Shown here: positions 20,400-26,686 of the stretch, piece by piece
Layout: each line of letters begins with the position of its first letter
Numbering within the stretch: the first letter of the stretch is position 1
Assembly: GCA_019649035.1 (NCBI GenBank)
Contig: BMAT01004146.1
Coordinates: 322,112 to 348,797, forward strand
Length of the DNA: 26,686 nt
Source of the DNA: Elysia marginata
Lineage: Eukaryota; Mollusca; Gastropoda; Plakobranchidae
Direction of reading: 5' to 3'
The notes under the pieces: generated by a model
The model's input: only the letters and a program-made list of their open reading frames with translations
What the model was told of the DNA's origin: nothing
Databases searched by the model: none
Program-made: the position numbers and the translations under genes

Positions 20400-20792
20400 C
20401 CAGTTTCTAATTTGTTGCGAAAGGGATAAGTGCGTAAAATTTAAAGAAAAAACATTCAAAAAGAAGAAATTTGGCAGTAGGTCATTCAGCGTTGCAGCCC
20501 CTAAGTTATGGAACAACTTACCCCAAGACCTCAGAGATATAGGATTAGAGGATGCTTTTAAAAAACAATTAAAAACGCACATGTTTCTTCAATAGGCTGT
20601 TTGGGAATATGTTAAATGTCCTAGATCATGCATGTGTGGATGTGTGTGTGTGCAAATAATGTACTTATTATTTTTATGTTTCACTTTCTTTGCCATAGTG
20701 GTATTGTGTGAATGAGTTTTTAATACTATTAGCGCTTTGAGCTAAATGTTTTTGGGGAAAGCGCTTTATAAATAATCTACATTATTATTATC
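20400..20792 (+). mobile_element. 5'-truncated LINE: RT C-terminus and 3' tail
   Basis: The frame ending at 20595 encodes KFGSRSFSVAAPKLWNNLPQ then DLRDIGLEDAFKKQLKTHMF. This is the characteristic C-terminal end of reverse transcriptases of CR1/L2/jockey-like LINEs (FSVAAPKLWNxLP, FKKxLKTHLF). About 200 bases of 3' UTR follow, ending with GCGCTTTGAGC and GGAAAGCGCTTTATAAATAA, whose AGCGCTTT/AAAGCGCT pair can form a hairpin, and then ATTATTATTA. This is a typical truncated insertion: the terminal ORF codons are intact but the rest is missing. Confidence 0.75.
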
Positions 20793-21787
20793 AAGTTTTA
20801 GTAAGCATGCGGACTAAAAGTTTAACAAGTTAGCAAAGTGTACAAACAATTTTTTTTTTATTTTCTTAACAAATGCTCAAATGAAATGAAAACAAGATGG
20901 ACTTAATGAAATTTTAGCATGTCAGGACCTGTTTATATCTCAGGCAACGGTAGTTTCTGAGTAAACACCTAGCTCGCTCTCTGGGGTTATTAGACACTGT
21001 TCACTTTTTGGCATTTGGTTCTGATCTTTTTGTAATTTTAGTTAAAAGAAAGTTTTAGTACTATAAAAAGATCTTAGATACAAAAGCAATTACATTGTAC
21101 ATGGATCTCAGATCAAAACAAGTTTTTAATGTGAAAGTTACAGAAATGTGGGGTATTTATTTCCATGATTTTCTTGGCTGGTAACTTACATTGACGCACT
21201 GAAAATCAGAAACTTTTGAATCAACCTGTCAAACAGTTGGTAAAGACGCAAAAACTTTCTATTCACAAATCGATTACAACCACATTTTAAAACGCCTCGT
21301 CAGCTGCATCACATTTCAAAACACGAAATTCACTCAACCACAATTGAAAATTGAACATTTCCACCAGTCCGAAATGAGAATTTTTGAAAACATACATCGG
21401 CTGGTGTTGTAAAAAGCATTGCACAGTCCTCACTACACAAAGTGACTCTCGCATTTTGAGATCAGTGTCAAGAGACGGGGAAGGGGAAGCTTTATTATGG
21501 TGTACTAGATGCTTACTATAGCCTTACACAGGTAAGACAAGCGCTAGTTTATCAAGGTGGCTTAAGGTTTGACCAATGGTCACTGTGTCTCTTGTCTAGC
21601 CAACATTCCAAAAATGACGCTCCAGGGTAACACAGGAAGGAGGATAGGGAACATCGAACAGGTGAAAAACGTAGCAAGAGTAGAAGGTTGAAGACGGCGA
21701 TGTTGAGAGTGGAAAGCAAGACAGCATGGATGTGTGCACATGTATTGATGTCTGTCGATGGGTTGTTTACTTCCTTCCTTACAAAAG
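20793..21787. other. Intergenic, nothing recognised
   Basis: No supported gene or repeat. Confidence 0.5.
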
Positions 21788-21789
21788 AG

Positions 21790-21860
21790 CTGATTGGTGG
21801 CTCAATCGGTAGTGCGATTGACACATATAAGGAGAGGTCTAAAGTTCGATCTCCAGATAG
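21790..21860 (+). mobile_element. tRNA-like SINE head, degraded
   Basis: An A-box-like TGGCTCAATCGG at 21798-21809 and a B-box-like AGTTCGATCTCC at 21843-21854 are spaced as in a tRNA-derived pol III promoter. The flanks do not pair as a tRNA acceptor stem. The SINE body and tail beyond 21860 could not be delimited. Confidence 0.4.
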
Positions 21861-23480
21861 GAAAACATTTTTACATCCTCGACGTGCTCACCAGCACTAA
21901 ATGGGAGGTAAGGTCTCGTAGTCCATGTCGAAAGTAAAGACTGCGAGGAAAGCTGTGACGAACTATACCATATGCCGTGTGCCAAGAAAAAGGGACCCTA
22001 ACTCTTGTTCCCGGAAGCTCACATCGAGTATGGGATTAACTTTACTCCACACAAGTATGGCAAGAGATCGTTATGTATGTCTATTCTGTTGGTGACAAAT
22101 GATAAATGCAAAATCTTTCAATGTTGCTATTTACAGCTCTGAAAAATTATTCGAAAAAAAAACGTTTACCAAACAAAAACAATAAGTTTTGCCATTTTTT
22201 GTGCGTGCGTATGGGGAATGTGTCGCAATTATAATTTTTACTCCAAAACGTCTTAATCTGTCATTTCTCAAAATTGGCCTATCTGCATAAGGCTATAAAA
22301 GATATTGACACATTTCGAATTCTTCAAATACCTATTTTTCTCCGAGTATATAAAAAATGTTGATCCAAATTCTTGATGCATCTCTATTGCTAAATTCTAA
22401 AAATAAATTAAAGAACAGTTTCTGACAGGGCAAGGCACTGCAAAATAGGAAACCAATATTCTAAAGCTGCATAATTTTATTCCAAATCATTTTACGAGTA
22501 GAATTGTTGCTTTAAGAGATGCTGCAATCTTCTGTCTATTAAAATGGTTCACCACGAGCAATCAAAACATGCCCTATCATATAAAAATAATATCGTGCTA
22601 AAGATAAATTGTCAACTATTCTACTAAAAGATAAAGAAGATCTTTAAAATGAACAAAGCTATGACTCAAGTGGCTCAGAAAATAATCAATACAAAGAAAA
22701 GCAAGAAGAGCAACAAAATAACTAAAGCACAATCAATCACAACTAAGATTTTCACAATCTCGTAGCATAATATCGAGGGAAAAAACAGCAAGACTTACAA
22801 CGAAAGTTTGTGTTTTAATAAAATCAATTTTGATGTTATCAAATGATAGTTTATTGCGTGGTTTAAAAGTGACAATCTGACAATACCGCTGCAAAAACCA
22901 CTATCACTAAGATGTAAGATTAAAATAATCTTAAGGGAAACACCATTCTATCACTTGATCTAAAGGCTTATTTTGAGATGTTGAAAGAATGAACATCAAT
23001 TCAAATATACATACGTATTGCTTTAACGGCAAAACTATCCCAGAATTATCCCTTCCCCCTAAAAAAAAAAACAACCCCCCACCTAGTTTATGTACCACGG
23101 GCTCAAATGATAAGGTCACTGCGTAATATTCTTTATTGCAAAACGCTTTAAAAAAGTTCTTATAGCGTTGTCGTCTTACAGATTCAATGTCTCACTAAGT
23201 GCTATTGGGAAAGCTTCCCATAGCAGCAATCCTTTTACTTTCCCTGCTCTTTTTACTATCACGTGTGATCGTGCTACGAAATCAGTTAAGAGATTCTATT
23301 GTTAACTAAGCGCATTGCATTGCCTAAATCTTCCGACTACTAACATGCATAGACGCTGAAAAACGTGCTGTCATAAAATTTCAAAGCTTGTACTATTCAG
23401 GTGTAAATTAACCTTTCTGTGCTTTGACACCGCCATTCTTTGGCCTTGTTCGAAGCTAATAACCTAGAGCGACTTGGGAT
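21861..23480. other. Intergenic, nothing recognised
   Basis: AT-rich sequence 3' of the phosphatase-like gene. A candidate polyadenylation signal for that gene (AATAAA, complement 23132-23137) lies about 345 bases past its stop. Confidence 0.5.
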
Positions 23481-23711
23481 CTATTCCCTGGGGAACAGAG
23501 TATGTAGTGAATTCTTCAAGCCTTTGTGACTGTAGATTTCCTTGCGGTTCAACACGAACTGGAACGCCTCCTCGAACGTAAGGCTCGGATTGGAAGCGAA
23601 GATCAAGGCAGTCATGGAAGAACCAACCCGGCCCAGCCCGTACTCGTCAGCGATGAGCACTTTCTTGTACTTCTGCCTGTTGTTGTTCAGCCACTCCACC
23701 GTCTCCAACAG
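23481..23711 (-). CDS. Pseudophosphatase last exon: degenerate P-loop
   Basis: Acceptor likely CTGACCAG at 23713-23712. The exon encodes LLETVEWLNNNRQKYKKVLI, ADEYGLGRVGSSMTALIFAS, NPSLTFEEAFQFVLNRKEIY and SHKGLKNSLHTLFPRE, stop TAG at 23481-23483. The codon for the substituted Asp is GAC at 23648-23646; the Arg is retained. The remaining helices fit the DSP fold with no frame damage, so the change does not look like general gene decay. Confidence 0.85.
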   Translation of the reverse strand: MLETVEWLNNNRQKYKKVLIADEYGLGRVGSSMTALIFASNPSLTFEEAFQFVLNRKEIYSHKGLKNSLHTLFPRE

Positions 23712-25853
23712 CTGGTCAGCACACACAGGGTGCCGAGGATGAAGTTTTAGGGGAATTCTTTAGAATATTGAGTCCTCAAATAGGACACAAATCTAATCTT
23801 TTCAAGTAAAAGTACAACTGTAACTATCTAATAAAACATCAGTTCATGAGATGGCTACAAAGAATAAAAAATGTCTTTGACGATCAGACAATTAATTTGA
23901 CATTGCATCACACACGCCACGTTCCACGGTCGTTACGGCAGTCTTATGTTGGCATAATTGTATCTGTTGAACTATAAATTTTAAAACGCATTGTTGGTAA
24001 TTGGTATTACATATATAATAATCATTGTTGCCAACTCACTTTTGATTTCTTGTCGCCCTTGTATTCAACATGTGTCATGCTCTGTACAAAAACATTAAGC
24101 TAAAAAAGGCAAATTCGATAATTCAGTTAGAACAGAGATAGTTAGATAGATAGGCAGATAGATAGATAGATAGATAGAGAGAGTGAGAGAGACAGACGGA
24201 GAGACAGAGAGACAGAGACAGACAGGCAGAGGTTGGTTGGGCGTGAAAGATAAAAAGATTATCTGTTTGAAACTTAAGAAATTTTGAAATTTTATAGACG
24301 TGACAATTTTCGTGCCTCATAATTGCACTCCAGTAATTTGCCTTTGTATTCGACCGTTTTGGACTGGGAAGGGTTTGGAAAAGAGCAGCATTTCGAACAA
24401 TATTAAAAGAGTCTAGGGTGCTGCATGAGTGCTGCATCACACAGAAGACGAGGGGAGACATTTACAAAGCTGTGTTTCGGCATAACTCCTGTATGGCTGA
24501 AAAACATGGACCTGTTGCCACCGATATATAAAGGAATCTGGACCGGTTCTTCCAATACAATTGAATATTCGCTGTGTAGACGATGAGCCAAAGCCGGTGG
24601 TCATTTGCCGCGCATCTCTGTCAGGCAACGAGGCCTTGGTCATACAGGCACAGTTTTTTAGATGGTCTGGGCATATAATGTACATGGAAGAGCAATGACA
24701 GTCACCTTTCCAAAAAGCTTTTCGGCTTAGTACTGACCAGAGGCACAAAAAGCAAGAAGGCCACGGACTTCATCAAACAAACCGTTATGTCTGCAATATT
24801 TCTGTCACTGAGTGGAAATCTGAGAACCTTAGCTTCTGTACGCCAAGCACCAGACCAGAAACTGTCGACCCGACTGCACCAGTAGCCTGACCAATGAATG
24901 AACGAATCTGCGCTGGGCGTTGGAGTTTGTGCTGCGATCGCTTCAGATGCATCACTGACGTCATCATCGCTTGCCAATGGACATATCCACACACGATTTT
25001 GTTTATGCGAATCCGCAACTTTAAAACTACGCACAAGAAACAATTAGAAGGATATTTAGTTAAAACCATACTCTCCCCTCCATCCCCCAATCACCGAATA
25101 ATTTTGTCGTTCTTACCCTCTCGGCAGGAATTTCGGAACCAGCACCGCTATCTTTGTTAAAAGTGTGGAATATTTGCAAAATTTCGCCATCCTTCGCTTT
25201 GTACTTTTTAGGTACTTTGTCGCAGAATCGGACAATAACATCGATGCCTAGTTCTTTAGCATTCCTCGCTGCTTGGTAATTGCCAATGAAGAAGTGCTTT
25301 GTTATCTGGTGAGCAAAAAAAACCCACCTTAATATTAAACATATACTGTTGTATTGAAGAAAAGATTGCATGATAAGGACCGAAGGAACGGGTAAAAAGC
25401 GACAACGGAGAGACACTTTAACTATATACATTTGGTCGATTACAAAAAACCCCCTACAAAATGAAACCCAAAAACACAATATATCAGATGCGAGCTACCA
25501 AGACCTAATGCTGAAGGCTTCAATTAAACAAAAACTTTAGCAAGCCTTTTGGCCAATGGTATGTTGTACCTACTGATTTTTTTTATCACAAGATGAAGTT
25601 TTGATAAAGTCAAAGGGCCACCCCCCCCACCTGAAAGGTGCCTTCTATGGTTGCATAATAATAGTATTATGTAATCAACAACCGTTGGTGGACTACAACA
25701 TCCACGGTGAGAGTCACATAGCTCACCTGGGCGATGTTGGTCTGTTTGGACCAAGCATTGTTGTCCCGAGGGGGCATTACCTCCAGGATATGGTCTACCT
25801 CTGGTTTGTTGGCCCAATGATTGATGTTGCCGAGCTGGGCGTAAAATGTGATT
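23481..25853 (-). CDS. Dual-specificity-phosphatase-like protein, predicted pseudophosphatase (3' exons)
   Basis: Three minus-strand exons join in frame: 25853-25727, 25305-25117 and 23711-23481, with GT-AG junctions. They encode about 181 residues of a DSP-fold domain. The start shows HFFIGNYQAARNAKELGIDV, matching the LFIGNxxAAxN...LGIxxVI opening. The middle holds an acidic FNKDSGAG segment where the general acid would lie. The phosphate-loop position reads VLIADEYGLGRVGSS. Family members have HCxxGxxR; here it is ADEYGLGR, with Gly and Arg kept but His replaced by Ala and the catalytic Cys by Asp. EEAFQFVLNRKEIYSHKGLK then matches the usual EExxxxVxxxR..I......L end. Catalysis by the cysteinyl mechanism should be impossible, so a binding or scaffold role is inferred. 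The 5' end of the gene is not seen. Confidence 0.8.
24136..24240. repeat. GATA / GACA compound microsatellite
   Basis: GATA tetramers grade into GAGA and then GACA/CAGA units. Located in the large intron of the phosphatase-like gene. Confidence 0.9.
24425..24995 (+). mobile_element. Degenerate LINE, reverse transcriptase C-terminal part
   Basis: Across several frames the plus strand keeps pieces typical of one LINE ORF2 end: IYKAV followed by a broken LLYG..TWTCC, LDRFFQ, NIRCVDDEPKP, RASLSGNEALVIQAQF, RWSGHIMYMEEQ (LRWxGHVxRM motif) and ISVTEWKSENLS (NIxVxxWE). Near 24930-24990 a CCDRFRC-like remnant resembles the C-terminal zinc finger of such elements. Multiple stops and frameshifts show it is dead. 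It lies in the intron of the phosphatase-like gene, antisense to it. Confidence 0.65.
25117..25305 (-). CDS. Pseudophosphatase exon: N-terminal half of DSP domain
   Basis: Acceptor GCTCACCAG, donor GTAAGA. Exactly 63 codons: ITKHFFIGNYQAARNAKELG, IDVIVRFCDKVPKKYKAKDG, EILQIFHTFNKDSGAGSEIP and AER. FIGN...AARN is the DSP domain opening. The Asp in NKDSG is a candidate general-acid position. Confidence 0.8.
25727..25853 (-). CDS. Pseudophosphatase exon upstream of the DSP core
   Basis: Encodes ITFYAQLGNINHWANKPEVD then HILEVMPPRDNNAWSKQTNI and AQ, ending at CAG|GTGAGC in phase 0, which reads straight into HFFIGN of the next exon. The acceptor is probably CTGACCAG at 25855-25854 after a pyrimidine tract. 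An alternative at GTAG further upstream would add about eight codons. In-frame TAG lies just beyond, so the exon cannot extend far. Confidence 0.6.
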
Positions 25854-26221
25854 CTGGTCAGAACGAGGTGAACAGAGTACTACTGTGTTGGAGAAGTAGA
25901 CCTAAACAACGAGTTCACGTTATCAAGAAAGGTGAACCTGATACAAGCATTCTAAACAAAAAACAAGCATAAACAAAACATAAACAAAAAAAAAAAAAAG
26001 CAACAAATTAAAGCCGTATGGATCAAAACCCTGTCACCTTCTGTCCAAAGATAGCTACTAAATTATCTGAATAGAAAGACATGAAGAGAAAGGATAGAGG
26101 AAGAAAATGCGAGTCAAGACATACAATTGAACTTGTATATTATAGGTATGCAGAAAGAAGATATTAATATAAGCAGATATATAAAGACAAATCAATATGT
26201 AGATGAACTGACAGACAATGT
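25854..26221. other. Upstream of the phosphatase-like exons; nothing recognised
   Basis: No further exon of the minus-strand gene could be identified. A short A-rich tract lies at about 25976-26000. Confidence 0.45.
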
Positions 26222-26686
26222 GGAAACATAGTTAGACGTACAGACAGACAAATAGATAAACAGTTAAATAGATAGATAGATAGATAGATAGTTAGATAGA
26301 TAGATAAATAATAGATAGATTCTAGGTTTTTTGTGTTATTATGTATAGGAAAATAGATTGATAGATAGACAGGCATATAGATAGGTAGATAAACAGACAG
26401 ATAAATATAGATAGGTAGGTAGCTTGGTACGTAGGCTGATAAATAGATAGATATGTAAGTAGGCACGGTGATATAAAGATATGTATATAGGTAAATAGAT
26501 ATGAAGGTAAGGTGATAGGCAGGTAAGGAGGTACGCAGATAGGAACTCAGGTAGGTAGAAAGATAGAAAAACTGAAAAATGAACGAAAATATAGATAAAT
26601 AAATGAAAGCAAGGAAAAAATACAAAGGTATGTAAGTAGACCGAAAAAGAAACAACAGATAGGCAGATGGATAAAGAGAGAGAGAG
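26222..26686. repeat. Degenerate GATA-rich array reaching the window edge
   Basis: Imperfect GATA, GACA, GGTA and GTAC-type tetramers over about 460 bases, with the purest GATA stretch at about 26270-26310, ending in GAGAGA. Long minus-strand open frames of Tyr, Leu, Ser and Ile are translations of this repeat. The array continues beyond the window. Confidence 0.9.

Noticed and set aside
23526..23750. Two plus-strand open frames over the last pseudophosphatase exon
   Set aside because: They are shadows of the minus-strand exon, which carries the recognisable fold.
24123..25090. Several minus-strand open frames of about 100 codons
   Set aside because: They are antisense to the decayed LINE or encoded by the GATA repeat and show no domain features.
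26164..26655. 163-codon minus-strand open frame rich in Tyr, Leu, Ser and Ile
   Set aside because: It is a translation of the GATA-type repeat; the apparent membrane-protein composition is an artefact.

Overview
The window looks like nuclear DNA from an invertebrate animal, most likely a mollusc (probably a gastropod). It is AT-rich and dominated by intron and intergenic sequence. It holds many tri- and tetranucleotide microsatellites, tRNA-derived SINEs, LINE 3' ends, a decayed Tc1-like transposon and two fold-back elements. Two protein-coding genes can be supported; both lie on the minus strand and are split into short exons with GT-AG junctions. The taxonomic placement is inferred from style and gene family, not demonstrated.

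Bases 1-7350 are gene-poor. They contain ATT/ATC and ACT microsatellites, a 217-bp perfect-style hairpin element (1172-1388) with a second, internally deleted copy (3203-3353), a long pyrimidine-rich tract, and a 620-bp fold-back element (4921-5540) whose centre holds three tandem 59-bp units. One unrecognised open stretch is at 6306-6609 on the minus strand.

Bases 7352-18856 are one microsomal cytochrome P450 gene of the CYP2-clan type, read on the minus strand. I could place ten coding exons from the signal anchor to the haem-binding loop and stop codon. All visible splice phases agree. The only missing part is the 5' end of exon 4, which lies in a run of 105 Ns. The introns host a Tc1-like element (12138-13768, inactive), a tRNA-derived SINE with another retroposed sequence nested inside it (8566-9110), and LINE-derived 3' sequence with an AAT tail.

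Bases 18857-23480 separate the genes and contain a LINE C-terminus with its 3' tail (about 20400-20792) and a tRNA-like SINE head (about 21790-21860). Bases 23481-25853 hold the last three exons of a second minus-strand gene. It encodes a dual-specificity-phosphatase-fold protein whose signature loop keeps its glycine and arginine but has aspartate in place of the catalytic cysteine, so it is predicted to be a pseudophosphatase. Its large intron carries the degenerate C-terminal part of a second LINE. Its 5' exons lie outside the window or were not recognised. The window ends in about 460 bases of degenerate GATA repeats. The P450 and the phosphatase-like protein have no evident functional link.
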